Of a stretch of DNA of 59,081 nt, positions 1-8,498 are shown piece by piece. Under the pieces are notes generated by a model. It was not told the origin of the DNA. It made no database searches and was given only the letters and a program-made list of their open reading frames with translations. This DNA comes from Candidatus Acidiferrales bacterium (GTDB lineage Bacteria; Acidobacteriota; Terriglobia; Acidiferrales; UBA7541), in NCBI GenBank assembly GCA_030037525.1, contig JASHRC010000201.1:1-59081 (forward strand), written 5' to 3'. Every line of letters begins with the position of its first letter. Within the stretch, counting starts at the first letter, position 1. The position numbers and the translations under genes were made by a program.

Positions 1-222
1 CTCGGGCCAACTCCGCAGCCCTAAGGCCACCACCGGCCAGCGCGCTGTTGACTCTTACAGAACAAAACCGCAAGTTTTTGGGCTCGAACCGCAATGGGTC
101 GGGCAGATTCTCTTTGAGCGCTACTACCGCTTGTGGTTTTTTCGCTCACTCGCCGCGGCGGGAAGAACTTCTTCACTGATTGCCTCAACTAAAAAAAACT
201 TTCCCAACTTTCAACATTCTGC
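1..222. other. Window-edge stretch with no recognisable gene
   Basis: No ORF with a plausible start and no recognised RNA fold is seen here. It ends in an A-rich run (aaaaaaaact) just upstream of the mraZ promoter, which could act as an UP-like element. It may hold the 3' end of an upstream gene or RNA that starts outside the window, but nothing in the visible part settles this. Confidence 0.4.
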
Positions 223-250
223 TTGACAACGACCAGAAGCAGCCTACAAT
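223..250 (+). promoter_or_regulatory. Sigma70-type promoter of the dcw cluster
   Basis: TTGACA (223-228) and TACAAT (245-250) are separated by 16 nt and preceded by an A-rich tract. The -35 is perfect and the -10 has one mismatch. Transcription is predicted to start near 257, immediately before the phased GTGG repeats that should be the MraZ operator. It would drive mraZ and the co-directional genes downstream. Confidence 0.8.
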
Positions 251-258
251 CGGGCCCC

Positions 259-304
259 AAGTGGAATGAAGTGGGCGGAAGTGGTCGACAATGTAAAGCA
301 GTGG
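259..304 (+). promoter_or_regulatory. MraZ operator: 10-bp-phased GTGG repeats
   Basis: AAGTGG occurs at 259, 269 and 279, exactly 10 bp apart. A fourth AGTGG has its GTGG at 301, two periods after the third. MraZ is known to autoregulate the dcw promoter by binding tandem direct repeats of this type (TGGG- or AAAGTG-like boxes, 10-bp period) through its two AbrB-like domains in a ring. The array begins about 2 nt after the predicted start point, which fits repression. Confidence 0.8.
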
Positions 305-367
305 GTGAGGCGAGCAACCCAGTGATTTCTAGGCCTGGCGCTCTGGCGGGGCTTCTACGCAACCCAA

Positions 368-805
368 ATGCTGCGCGGCAACTACCCGGCGACGGTGGAC
401 GACAAGGGGCGGGTGAAAATTCCCGCCGACTTTCTCTCCGAGCTGCGGCGTTTGGGACGGAAGTTCTACGTGACCAGCGTGGCCGGCGATCACGCCCGAA
501 TCTATCCCATGAAGGCGTGGGAAGAGATCGAGCGAAAGCTCGCCAAGCGGTCATCCTACAACCCAGCCAGGCAAAAGTTCCTGGCGCGAACCAATTATTA
601 CGGTCAAGTGGTCGAGATGGATGGGCAGGGGCGCATTTTAATCCCATCCATTTTGCGCGAGTCGGCCGAGATGAAGGGCGACGTGGACGTGCAGGGGAAC
701 CTGACGTACCTGCAAGTCTGGAATCACGCGCGATTCCTCGATCAGCTGAACAACAATCCTGTCACGGCGGAAGACATTCAGGCGTTTGACGAATTGGGCG
801 CGTAA
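368..805 (+). CDS. mraZ: Transcriptional regulator MraZ
   Basis: A 145-aa protein with the MraZ layout of two SpoVT/AbrB-like DNA-binding halves. The first carries VDDKGRVKIP near residues 11-20, the second EMDGQGRILIP near residues 83-93. MraZ is a nucleoid-associated repressor or activator of the dcw cluster and is normally its first gene, as here. The ATG at 368 is the only good start, though its ribosome binding site is weak. rsmH starts three bases after the stop, so the two are surely co-transcribed. The phased operator repeats about 100 bp upstream match its known binding mode, so autoregulation is likely. Confidence 0.95.
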   Translation: MLRGNYPATVDDKGRVKIPADFLSELRRLGRKFYVTSVAGDHARIYPMKAWEEIERKLAKRSSYNPARQKFLARTNYYGQVVEMDGQGRILIPSILRESAEMKGDVDVQGNLTYLQVWNHARFLDQLNNNPVTAEDIQAFDELGA

Positions 806-808
806 GTT

Positions 809-1720
809 TTGAGCGTTTTGCATACGCCCGTTCTGGCCGCGGAGGCCATCGAGTGGCTCCGCATACGGCCGGAGGGAGCCTATGTCGACGCGACCACGGG
901 AACGGCCGGGCACGCGGCGGAAATAGCTCGGCGCTTGACGACCGGGCGGCTGCTGGCGATCGATCGCGATCCGCAGGCGCTCCAAATCGCCCGCGAAAGA
1001 TTGAAGCCGTACGACGAGAAGGTGGTTTTGGTGCACGCGGAATTTTCAAGGATCGGGGAACTGCAGCGGGAAATGAACATGCCCCCGTTCGATGGCGTGC
1101 TGGCCGACCTGGGCGTTTCTTCGCTCGAGTTGGACAGCCCGGAACGCGGGTTTTCCTTCCGCTGGGCGGCACCACTCGATATGCGGATGAACCCCGATTT
1201 GCCGCTGACGGCAGACGAGATTGTGAATCGCTGGTCGGAGCGGGAACTGGCCGAACTGCTCTACCGGAAAGCGGAAGAGCGCGATTCACGCAGGATCGCC
1301 AGGGCCATTGTTCGGGCGCGACCGATTCGCGACACCGAACACCTGGCAACGGTTGTGGCAGGGGTCCAAAAAGCAAGGGGAAGGCAGAGACTGCAACCCG
1401 CGACAAAAACGTTTCTGGCGCTGCGGATAGCGGTGAATCGAGAAGAGGAGGAACTCGAGCAGTTTCTTTCACGGACCCCTGCCACTTTATCTTCCCAAGG
1501 ACGATGGGTCATCCTCACCTACCACTCGCTTGAAGACCGCCAGGTCAAGCAGGCCTTCGGGCGCCTGGAGCGTGAAGGCAGCTTCCGCGTGCTGACGCGG
1601 AAAGTGATTCGGCCTAGCCACGATGAAATCAGAGGCAACCCCCGGGCGCGCAGCGCGAAGATGCGCGTTGCGGAGAAAATTTCACCGGCGGATGCCCGCC
1701 CGGTTGGGAGTCCAGCATGA
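809..1720 (+). CDS. rsmH: 16S rRNA (cytosine(1402)-N(4))-methyltransferase
   Basis: RsmH/MraW family, 303 aa, the usual length. It N4-methylates C1402 of 16S rRNA with SAM. The N-terminus HTPVLAAEAIEWL and the SAM-binding GTAGHAAEIARR motif (residues about 30-41) are visible, as are ADLGVSSLELD and the C-terminal ILTYHSLEDRQVK motif. The start is a TTG just after the mraZ stop. The gene ends in an ATGA overlap with ftsL, implying translational coupling in the dcw operon. Confidence 0.96.
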   Translation: MSVLHTPVLAAEAIEWLRIRPEGAYVDATTGTAGHAAEIARRLTTGRLLAIDRDPQALQIARERLKPYDEKVVLVHAEFSRIGELQREMNMPPFDGVLADLGVSSLELDSPERGFSFRWAAPLDMRMNPDLPLTADEIVNRWSERELAELLYRKAEERDSRRIARAIVRARPIRDTEHLATVVAGVQKARGRQRLQPATKTFLALRIAVNREEEELEQFLSRTPATLSSQGRWVILTYHSLEDRQVKQAFGRLEREGSFRVLTRKVIRPSHDEIRGNPRARSAKMRVAEKISPADARPVGSPA

Positions 1721-2106
1721 CCGAGTATTTCACAGTCAAGCGTATTGATAATTCGCGGCTGTCGCGCCCAGTCGCGGCCAGCGAACTTCAGGATTTTCGT
1801 CGGAGGCTTTTGGTCGGAGCGGCGGTAGCCACCTTGCTGCTGTCCTATGCCTGGCAGCACTTCGAGTGCATCCAGATTCGTTACCAACTCGAGCAGCTCG
1901 CGAGCGCGCGCGCCCAGGCTGCCGAACTCAACCAGCAACTGCACTTGGAAATTGCGACGCTGCGCTCGCCCATGCGCGTGGATGCCATTGCCAGGAATCA
2001 GCTGGGATTGACCGTTCCCGTATCCGGGTTTTCGGCTCCGGCCAACGCGGCCAGCGACGGCGTGCTGGCCGATGCGCGCCCGGTGGGGCCGTCTGATCGC
2101 CCCTGA
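1717..2106 (+). CDS. ftsL: Cell division protein FtsL-like
   Basis: A 129-aa bitopic protein with a short cytoplasmic N-terminus, one membrane segment (about residues 31-47) and a periplasmic coiled coil (about 53-90) rich in Leu, Glu and Gln. This size, topology and position between rsmH and ftsI define FtsL, which with FtsB and FtsQ recruits and activates FtsWI at the septum. FtsL sequences diverge strongly, so the call rests on architecture and synteny. The ATG overlaps the rsmH stop by four bases. The Ala/Pro-rich tail after residue 105 is probably disordered. Confidence 0.88.
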   Translation: MTEYFTVKRIDNSRLSRPVAASELQDFRRRLLVGAAVATLLLSYAWQHFECIQIRYQLEQLASARAQAAELNQQLHLEIATLRSPMRVDAIARNQLGLTVPVSGFSAPANAASDGVLADARPVGPSDRP

Positions 2107-2126
2107 TATCCGCACAGGAGATCGGC

Positions 2127-2207
2127 ATGAAACAGTCGACCGCTCATCGAGAGTGGTCCCCCCGTGGCGCGTTCAGCCGCTCGGCAGGAGCGGCGTCTTT
2201 GGCGTGA
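2127..2207 (+). CDS. Putative 26-aa leader ORF between ftsL and ftsI
   Basis: AGGAG lies seven bases before an ATG that opens a 26-codon ORF (MKQSTAHREW...) ending at TGA 2205-2207. It is too short for the ORF track. It lies in the same frame as ftsI, 45 nt before the ftsI ATG, and contains a strong GC-rich hairpin. It could be a leader peptide, a decayed N-terminal extension of ftsI, or chance. The Shine-Dalgarno is better than the one in front of ftsI. Confidence 0.35.
   Translation: MKQSTAHREWSPRGAFSRSAGAASLA
2176..2194 (+). promoter_or_regulatory. Hairpin in the ftsL-ftsI intergenic leader
   Basis: GCCGCTC (2176-2182), a five-base loop and GAGCGGC (2188-2194) form a perfect 7-bp, almost all-GC stem. 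The sequence GTCTTT follows, too short a U-run for an efficient terminator. It sits inside the 26-codon ORF and could act as an attenuator or mRNA-stability element upstream of ftsI. Confidence 0.4.
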
Positions 2208-2252
2208 ACACCGCCGCCGAGGCATGATTTCCGATCCGGAAGGCCGGAGTCC

Positions 2253-4298
2253 ATGGAGCAGCGCAGTCCGCGTCTTCGCTGGCTCGTCGTTTGGTCGCTC
2301 GCGATCGCCTGGATCGCCGTCATTCTGGCTCGCCTGAGTTATCTGCAGCTTGTCTGCTACAGCGAATACCTCGCCAAGGCCCTGCGTCAACAGCAGCGCA
2401 TTTTCGAAATCAGCCCGATGCGCGGCACGATTTACGACCGCAAGGGCCGCGAATTGGCCGTCAGTTTGCCGATGGATTCCGTCTTTGCTGATCCGGCCGA
2501 GATCACCGACGTGGCCATGGTGGCGCGGCTGCTCTCGCGCGTGCTGGATCTTCCCGCCGAAGATCTGGAAGCCAAAATCGAGCAGGCACACACACCGGTG
2601 CGACTCGCGCGGAAGGTTCCACCCGACGCCGTGCAGCGAGTCCAGGAGATGAATCTGAAGGGCGTGTTTTTCCAAAAGGAAAACCGCCGCGTCTATCCGC
2701 AGAGGGAACTCGCTGCCTCCGTACTCGGCTACGTGGACGTGGACGAGAAGGGCATCGGCGGAATCGAGTATGCGCTCGACAAGCAAATACGCGGGCGGCC
2801 CGGCAAGATGATGGTGATGGCCGACGGGCGGCGTCAGTCCTACGACCGCAGCGAAGCCGCCGCCGCCCCGGGCGCGAGCGTGACGCTGACGATCGACGAA
2901 ACCATCCAGTATATTGCGGAAAAAGAGCTTGCCACGGCAATTGAAACCACGCATGCCAAAGCGGGGATGGTGGTCGTCCAGGATCCCAACTCGGGCGAGC
3001 TGCTGGCCATTGCCAACTGGCCAACCTTCGACGCCAACGATCCGGGGAAATATCCCGATGAGGATCGCATCGACCGTGCCGTTGCCTCGGCCTACGAGCC
3101 GGGTTCGACCTTCAAGGTGATTACGCTCACCGGCGCCCTAGAAAACGGCGTGGTCACTCCGGATGAAATGATTGATTGCCAGATGGGGCAAATCCTGCTG
3201 GGTGGGCGGGTGATTCACGACTGGAAGAAATTCGGCCTGCTGAGCGTGCGCCAGATTCTGGCCCAGTCGAGCGACATCGGCGCGATCAAGTTGGCTCTGC
3301 GTCTGGGAGGACCGAGATTTTACGATACGGCTCGCGCCTTCGGGATCGGACAACTCACGGGAATCGAACTGCCGGGCGAGAATCGCGGGCTGTTGCGGCC
3401 CGTCGAGAACTGGTCGGCAAATTCGATCGGATCACTGGCCATAGGCCAGGAGGTCAGTGTCACCCCCATTCAGATCGTTTCGGCGATTTCGGCGGTCGCC
3501 AATGGAGGGACGCTCTACCCGCCGCACGTCGTGCGTGAAATTCGTGGCGGCGAGCCGAGCGCCCTGCGCCCGCTGCCCGAGTCGCGGCAGGCTACCGACG
3601 CCCGCACCGCAGCCACGATGCGCGATCTGATGGAAGGCGTGATGCTTGACGGCACAGGCAAGCATGCACAGCTGGACGGCTACACCTCGGGAGGCAAGTC
3701 CGGAACTGCGCAAAAAATCGATCCCGCGACGGGTCGGTATTCGCGCACGCAGTACAACTCGTCGTTCGTCGGCTTCGCGCCGGTGAACACCCCCGCGATC
3801 GCGATTCTGGCGGTGCTCGATTCGCCGGTGGGGCCGCACCACGGGGGAGAAGTGGGCGGCCCGGTCGTCAAGCGCGTAGCCGAGCAAGTGCTGGCGTATC
3901 TCGGCGTGCCGCACGACGTGCCCTGGCCCTCCGACCTCGAGACAGCCCAAAATTCCTCTCGCGCGTCGCCGAAGAGATCCCGCGAAACCGCCGGTGCGGG
4001 CCAGGAGCGATTCGCCGATGCGATCTCGCGGGCCAGCCAGGGGCCGTCGGGCTTAGCTCCGACAGCGGCTTTTGGAGATGCCAGCATCCAAGTTCCAAGC
4101 CTCGCGGGACAAACTGTCCGCAGCGTCACGGAATTGTGCTCGAAGCTGGGCCTGGCGCCCTTGCTGATCGGCACAGGAGTTGCAGTAGCGCAGTTTCCCG
4201 AGGCTGGGACAGAGGTCTTGCGCGGCAGCCAGGTGACCATCCGTTTTGGAAGGCCGGCGGAGCTAGAAAGCATTGCGGCGCGAAGGGGCGGGAATTGA
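2253..4298 (+). CDS. ftsI: Septal peptidoglycan transpeptidase FtsI (class B PBP, PASTA)
   Basis: A 681-aa class B penicillin-binding protein that crosslinks septal peptidoglycan with FtsW. It has an N-terminal membrane anchor (about residues 9-30), a dimerisation domain with RGTIYDRKGRELA, and a transpeptidase domain with STFK (nucleophile Ser285, Lys288) and KSGT (Lys482). The second motif, usually SSN, reads SSD (339-341). One PASTA domain (about 615-675) closes the protein, a feature of PBP2x-like and many acidobacterial or deltaproteobacterial FtsI. The ATG at 2253 has GGAAGG upstream. A longer in-frame start at 2127 is blocked by a TGA. Confidence 0.95.
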   Translation: MEQRSPRLRWLVVWSLAIAWIAVILARLSYLQLVCYSEYLAKALRQQQRIFEISPMRGTIYDRKGRELAVSLPMDSVFADPAEITDVAMVARLLSRVLDLPAEDLEAKIEQAHTPVRLARKVPPDAVQRVQEMNLKGVFFQKENRRVYPQRELAASVLGYVDVDEKGIGGIEYALDKQIRGRPGKMMVMADGRRQSYDRSEAAAAPGASVTLTIDETIQYIAEKELATAIETTHAKAGMVVVQDPNSGELLAIANWPTFDANDPGKYPDEDRIDRAVASAYEPGSTFKVITLTGALENGVVTPDEMIDCQMGQILLGGRVIHDWKKFGLLSVRQILAQSSDIGAIKLALRLGGPRFYDTARAFGIGQLTGIELPGENRGLLRPVENWSANSIGSLAIGQEVSVTPIQIVSAISAVANGGTLYPPHVVREIRGGEPSALRPLPESRQATDARTAATMRDLMEGVMLDGTGKHAQLDGYTSGGKSGTAQKIDPATGRYSRTQYNSSFVGFAPVNTPAIAILAVLDSPVGPHHGGEVGGPVVKRVAEQVLAYLGVPHDVPWPSDLETAQNSSRASPKRSRETAGAGQERFADAISRASQGPSGLAPTAAFGDASIQVPSLAGQTVRSVTELCSKLGLAPLLIGTGVAVAQFPEAGTEVLRGSQVTIRFGRPAELESIAARRGGN

Positions 4299-4366
4299 AC
4301 GTAAGCCTTACGCCACCGCCCCAGTTGAGAAACAGCCGAAGGCGCGCGAAACTGAGGGTTTCAGGC

Positions 4367-5863
4367 ATGAAACTGGGGGAACTTTTGTCGGGCCTAGAAG
4401 TTGCTCGCTGGACCGGGCCGCGAGATCTCGAGATCGCCTCGGTTGGTTACGACAGCCGCAGCGCGGGGCCGGGAGGCCTGTTTTTCGCACTGCATGGCGA
4501 AAAGCTTGATGGAACGAAATTCGTAGATGACGCGGTCGGCCGCGGCGCGATTGCCGTGGCGAGCGCGGCGGTGCGGCCAGAATCGCTTCCCAACCGTGTG
4601 ACCTGGATCGAACTAGAGGCGGGATCGGAGCGGCGCAGCTTGGCCCGCGTAGCAGCGAATTGGCACGGGCACCCAGCCGAAGCTCTGAAGCTCGTCGGCG
4701 TTACGGGGACAAACGGCAAGACCACTACGACGTTTCTCGTGGATTCGATCCTGCGAACCGCCGGACACATTACCGGCTTAATTGGCACGACCGGCTATCG
4801 CACTCCCAAGGGAAGCCGAGAGGCTCGGAACACTACTCCGGAATCGCTCGATCTGCAGCAGATGTTCGCGGAGGTTCGCGACAGAGGTGGCACGCACGTC
4901 GTCCTGGAAGCGAGTTCTCATGCGCTGGCGATGGAGCGGCTGTGGGGTTGCCATTTCGCGGTGGCAGCGTTCACGAATTTGACCCGCGATCATCTCGATT
5001 ATCACAAGACGCTCGAGGACTACTTCGCGGCGAAGCGGCTGCTGTTTCGCGGCACCGGTGCCGGAGCGCCCGATGTGGGCGTGATCAACGCCGACGACTC
5101 CCATTCGGCCGAGCTTTCCGGCCTGGCCGGCCGCACGCTCACCTTCGGCTTGGACACCGCGGCCGATCTGGTGCCCAGAAACCTTCAGCTCAGTTTCGAG
5201 GGCCTCCGCTTCGCGGCGGACACGCCGGCGGGAACGGTCGAGGTGCGCTCGCCGCTGGTGGGGCGGATCAACGTTTACAACATCCTGGCCGCGATTGGCA
5301 CGGGGATCGGCCTGGGGGTTTCCTGCGCAAACATCTCCGAAGGCATCAGGAAGCTCGATCTGGTGCCCGGGCGGTTCCAGACGATCGACGAGGGGCAGCC
5401 GTTCCTGGTGGTGGTGGATTATGCGCATACCGATGATGCGCTGCGCAATTTGATTCTGACGGCGCGCGAGCTCGGTCGCGACGCGCGAATCATCACGGTG
5501 TTCGGGGCAGGCGGAGAACGCGACCGGACCAAACGTCCGCTCATGGGCGAGGCGGCAGGTTCGCTGAGCGATTTTGTCGTGCTCACCAGCGATAATCCGC
5601 GCGGCGAAGATCCCTTGCGCATTATCAATGACGTGGTCGTGGGCTTGCAGAGGGTCAAGGCGAACTATCGCATCGAGCCCGAGCGCGAGCAGGCGCTGGA
5701 AGCCGCTATCGAAGAGGCGCGCCCGGGAGATATCGTGCTCCTGGCTGGCAAGGGCCATGAGACCTATCAAGTGCTGGCCGCCGGAACGGTGGAGTTTGAT
5801 GATCGCGCGCGAGCGCGGGAGATCCTGCGGCGCAAGGGATATTCCAAAGTCCCGGCGAGGTGA
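4367..5863 (+). CDS. murE: UDP-MurNAc-tripeptide synthetase, meso-DAP adding (MurE)
   Basis: A 498-aa Mur ligase that adds the third residue to UDP-MurNAc-L-Ala-D-Glu. The ATP loop TGTNGKTTTT lies near residues 112-121, and a DNPR motif near residue 408 is the known signature of meso-diaminopimelate specificity, predicting a DAP-type wall. The ORF track extends to 4136, but the extra N-terminus overlaps ftsI and lacks similarity to MurE. The ATG at 4367 begins the recognisable MKLGELLSG sequence. The stop overlaps a GTG of murF. Confidence 0.96.
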   Translation: MKLGELLSGLEVARWTGPRDLEIASVGYDSRSAGPGGLFFALHGEKLDGTKFVDDAVGRGAIAVASAAVRPESLPNRVTWIELEAGSERRSLARVAANWHGHPAEALKLVGVTGTNGKTTTTFLVDSILRTAGHITGLIGTTGYRTPKGSREARNTTPESLDLQQMFAEVRDRGGTHVVLEASSHALAMERLWGCHFAVAAFTNLTRDHLDYHKTLEDYFAAKRLLFRGTGAGAPDVGVINADDSHSAELSGLAGRTLTFGLDTAADLVPRNLQLSFEGLRFAADTPAGTVEVRSPLVGRINVYNILAAIGTGIGLGVSCANISEGIRKLDLVPGRFQTIDEGQPFLVVVDYAHTDDALRNLILTARELGRDARIITVFGAGGERDRTKRPLMGEAAGSLSDFVVLTSDNPRGEDPLRIINDVVVGLQRVKANYRIEPEREQALEAAIEEARPGDIVLLAGKGHETYQVLAAGTVEFDDRARAREILRRKGYSKVPAR

Positions 5864-5883
5864 GCCGGAAGGGATGGAACCGG

Positions 5884-7359
5884 ATGCGATGGAGGGTCGC
5901 TCAACTCGGTGAAGCATTGGGTGTGGCGACTCCCGCGCGGCTCGACCCCCTGGCCCCGGTGGCCGGCGTCTCGATCGACTCTCGCACGATTCGCCCAGGG
6001 GAACTGTTCATCGCCATCCGCGGACCGTGTCACGATGGACACAGCTTCGTGGCCGGAGCGCTCGGGCGCGGCGCGACGGCGGGCGTGGTCGAGCGCGGGC
6101 GGCTCGGGGAATATCCAGGGGGAATTCAGGGAAAACTCTTCGCCGTCGACGACACGCTCGTGGCGCTCGGACAGCTGGCGCAGCGCGCGTCGGAGATTTG
6201 GCGGAGGGCGAAGCCGGGTCGGATCGTTGGTGCCGTGGCCGGATCGGTCGGCAAGACGACTACCAAAGAGATTCTGGCGGCGCTGGTGGGCGCACGGTTC
6301 GGAGTGCTGAAGACTGAGGGGAATTTGAATAACGAATACGGCTTACCGCTCACCCTTCTGCGGATTGGCGAGGAGCACGACGCGGCGATTGTTGAGCTGG
6401 GCATGTCCCATCGCGGCGAGCTGCGCGCGCTTGCGAAGCTTGCCTCCCCTGAGGTGGGAGTGGTGACGCGCGTGGCTGTCGAGCATTTGGAATTCTTTTC
6501 TTCCCTGGAGGAGATCGCGCTGGCCGAGCGCGAATTGATCGAGAATCTGGCCTGGCCGGATGCGACCGCCGTGCTGAATGCTGACGATGAGCGGGTTCGC
6601 AAATTCGCGGATGTGGCCCGGGGGCCGGTCATTCGGTTCGGCACCGGAGTCGAGGCCGAGTTTCGAGCCGAGCAGATTCGGGAGCGAGGGCTCGAAGGCG
6701 CGCGATTCGATTTCATCTCGCCAGCGGGCCGAGCGGCGCTCGAACTGCCGCTGATTGGGCGTCACAACGTGATGAACGCGGTCGCGGCGCTCGCCGCGGC
6801 GAGCCTTTGGGGGATCGGGCTAGAGGAGGCACGACGGGTCCTTCCGACGCTCAGGCCTGCCGACAAGCGTGGAGAGGTGGTGCGTTTCGAAGAAGGATTT
6901 TCGGTCATCAACGATTCCTACAATTCCAGTCCCACCGCGCTCGCTGCCCTCACCCAATTGCTCGCGGCGACGCCCGGCTATCGACGGCGGATTCTGGCCG
7001 CCGGCGAGATGCTCGAATTGGGAAAATCCTCGGGCGAACTCCATCAAGAATGCGGCCGGGCGGCGGCGAATCTCGGCAAAATCGATTGGATTTTCGGCGT
7101 CCAGGGCCGGGCCGCCGATCTCATCGGCGGCGCGGTGGGCGCGGGGTTTCCGGCCGACCGCACGCGGCTGTTTGAAAATTCGGCCGAAGCGGCGAAATTT
7201 CTGGAGCGGTTCATTTCGCCTGGGGATCTGCTTCTGCTGAAGGGCTCGCGCGGCACGAAAATGGAAAAAATCCTAGAAGCGATTGACGCTCAGCACAAAC
7301 GCGTTGCCCCGCCCTCCCCCGGGGAGGCTGTGGAGGCCGGAGGGCGAGGGCGCCACTAG
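5884..7359 (+). CDS. murF: UDP-MurNAc-tripeptide:D-Ala-D-Ala ligase (MurF)
   Basis: A 491-aa Mur ligase that attaches D-Ala-D-Ala to the tripeptide precursor. The substrate-binding N-domain has VSIDSRTIRPGELFIA. The ATP loop GSVGKTTTKE starts near residue 120, and VINDSYNSSP lies in the C-terminal region. The ORF track starts at a GTG (5860) that overlaps the murE stop. I prefer the ATG at 5884 because GGAAGGGA sits at good distance before it, but the GTG would also make sense as a coupled start. Confidence 0.94.
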   Translation: MRWRVAQLGEALGVATPARLDPLAPVAGVSIDSRTIRPGELFIAIRGPCHDGHSFVAGALGRGATAGVVERGRLGEYPGGIQGKLFAVDDTLVALGQLAQRASEIWRRAKPGRIVGAVAGSVGKTTTKEILAALVGARFGVLKTEGNLNNEYGLPLTLLRIGEEHDAAIVELGMSHRGELRALAKLASPEVGVVTRVAVEHLEFFSSLEEIALAERELIENLAWPDATAVLNADDERVRKFADVARGPVIRFGTGVEAEFRAEQIRERGLEGARFDFISPAGRAALELPLIGRHNVMNAVAALAAASLWGIGLEEARRVLPTLRPADKRGEVVRFEEGFSVINDSYNSSPTALAALTQLLAATPGYRRRILAAGEMLELGKSSGELHQECGRAAANLGKIDWIFGVQGRAADLIGGAVGAGFPADRTRLFENSAEAAKFLERFISPGDLLLLKGSRGTKMEKILEAIDAQHKRVAPPSPGEAVEAGGRGRH

Positions 7360-7360
7360 A

Positions 7361-8494
7361 ATGCTCTATTACCTGTTTTTCTTCGGGCTGCGCCGACACT
7401 TCAGTCCGCTGAACGTATTCCGCTACATCACGGTGCGCACGGCCGTGGCAAGCCTGACGGCGCTCGCCCTCTCGCTGCTGCTCGGTCCGTGGATGATCGA
7501 ACGGCTGCAGGCCATGCAGGTCAAGCAATACATTCGCGAGGAAGGTCCCCAGCGCCATCATGCCAAGGCCGGAACGCCGACGATGGGCGGGCTGCTGATC
7601 GTCTCGGCGATCGTGATTCCCACTCTGCTTTGGGCGGATTTGCGCAACACCTACGTGCTGCTGGCGGTGGGCGCGACGCTGGCGTTTGGGGCCATCGGTT
7701 TCGTCGACGATTACAACAAAGTCGTTCGCAAGCACAACCGGGGCCTGACGGCGGCCGGAAAATTCCTGTTGCAGGTTCTGACCTGCGCATTTGTGGGCGC
7801 CGTGCTGGTCGGGCTGCAGGCGCAGCACAAATACTCCACGCAATTGAGCGTGCCGTTCCTGAAGAAGCTGCATCCGGACCTGGTGGTCGAGCCGGCTCGC
7901 AACCTTCCGGTGATTTGGCCGATTGCCTATGTTCCGTTCGTGCTCTTTCTGGTGCTGGTAATCGCCGGGCTTTCTAACGGCGTGAACCTGACAGACGGTC
8001 TTGACGGACTGGCCATTGGCTGCGTTCTGATTACCGCGGTGGCCCTTACGGTCATCACCTATGTTTCCAGCAACGCGCGTTTTTCCGAATATCTCGAGAT
8101 TCAGAAAATTCCCGATGCGGCAGAGCTGACAATCTTCTGCGGCTCGCTGGCGGGCGCCTCGTTGGGATTTCTTTGGTACAACGCCCATCCGGCGGAGATG
8201 TTCATGGGAGATGTCGGCTCGCTCGCCCTGGGCGGAGCGATCGGCACCGTCGCGGTGATCTTGAAGCAGGAAATTCTGATGGTGTCGATCGGAGGAATCT
8301 TTGTGGTCGAATTGCTGTCGGTCATCCTCCAGGTGGGCTCGTTCAAGTTGACCGGAAAGCGCGTGTTTCGAATGGCGCCGCTGCACCATCATTTCGAGCT
8401 GGGCGGTTGGAGCGAATCCAAGATTATCGTGCGATTCTGGATCGTGGCGCTGGTGCTCGCGCTTTTTTCGCTGACGACTTTGAAATTGAGGTAG
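7361..8494 (+). CDS. mraY: Phospho-MurNAc-pentapeptide transferase (MraY)
   Basis: A 377-aa polytopic membrane enzyme making lipid I from UDP-MurNAc-pentapeptide and undecaprenyl phosphate. Family motifs are clear: GTPTMGG, the metal-binding GFVDDYNKV and NLTDGLDGLA, and the MAPLHHHFE loop. About ten membrane helices are expected. The ATG at 7361 lies one base after the murF stop and starts with the typical MLYYLFFFGLR. The ORF-track extension to 7283 runs back into murF and should be ignored. Confidence 0.96.
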   Translation: MLYYLFFFGLRRHFSPLNVFRYITVRTAVASLTALALSLLLGPWMIERLQAMQVKQYIREEGPQRHHAKAGTPTMGGLLIVSAIVIPTLLWADLRNTYVLLAVGATLAFGAIGFVDDYNKVVRKHNRGLTAAGKFLLQVLTCAFVGAVLVGLQAQHKYSTQLSVPFLKKLHPDLVVEPARNLPVIWPIAYVPFVLFLVLVIAGLSNGVNLTDGLDGLAIGCVLITAVALTVITYVSSNARFSEYLEIQKIPDAAELTIFCGSLAGASLGFLWYNAHPAEMFMGDVGSLALGGAIGTVAVILKQEILMVSIGGIFVVELLSVILQVGSFKLTGKRVFRMAPLHHHFELGGWSESKIIVRFWIVALVLALFSLTTLKLR

Positions 8495-8498
8495 GCAG

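Noticed and set aside
50-75. ACAGAA motif suggesting the 3' conserved region of RNase P RNA upstream of mraZ
   Set aside because: The following GGCTTA part of the conserved motif is absent and no P4-like pairing partner is visible in the window.
4778-5917. 379-aa minus-strand ORF opposite murE
   Set aside because: Antisense open frame typical of high-GC coding DNA; no domain or start signal, and murE is unambiguous.
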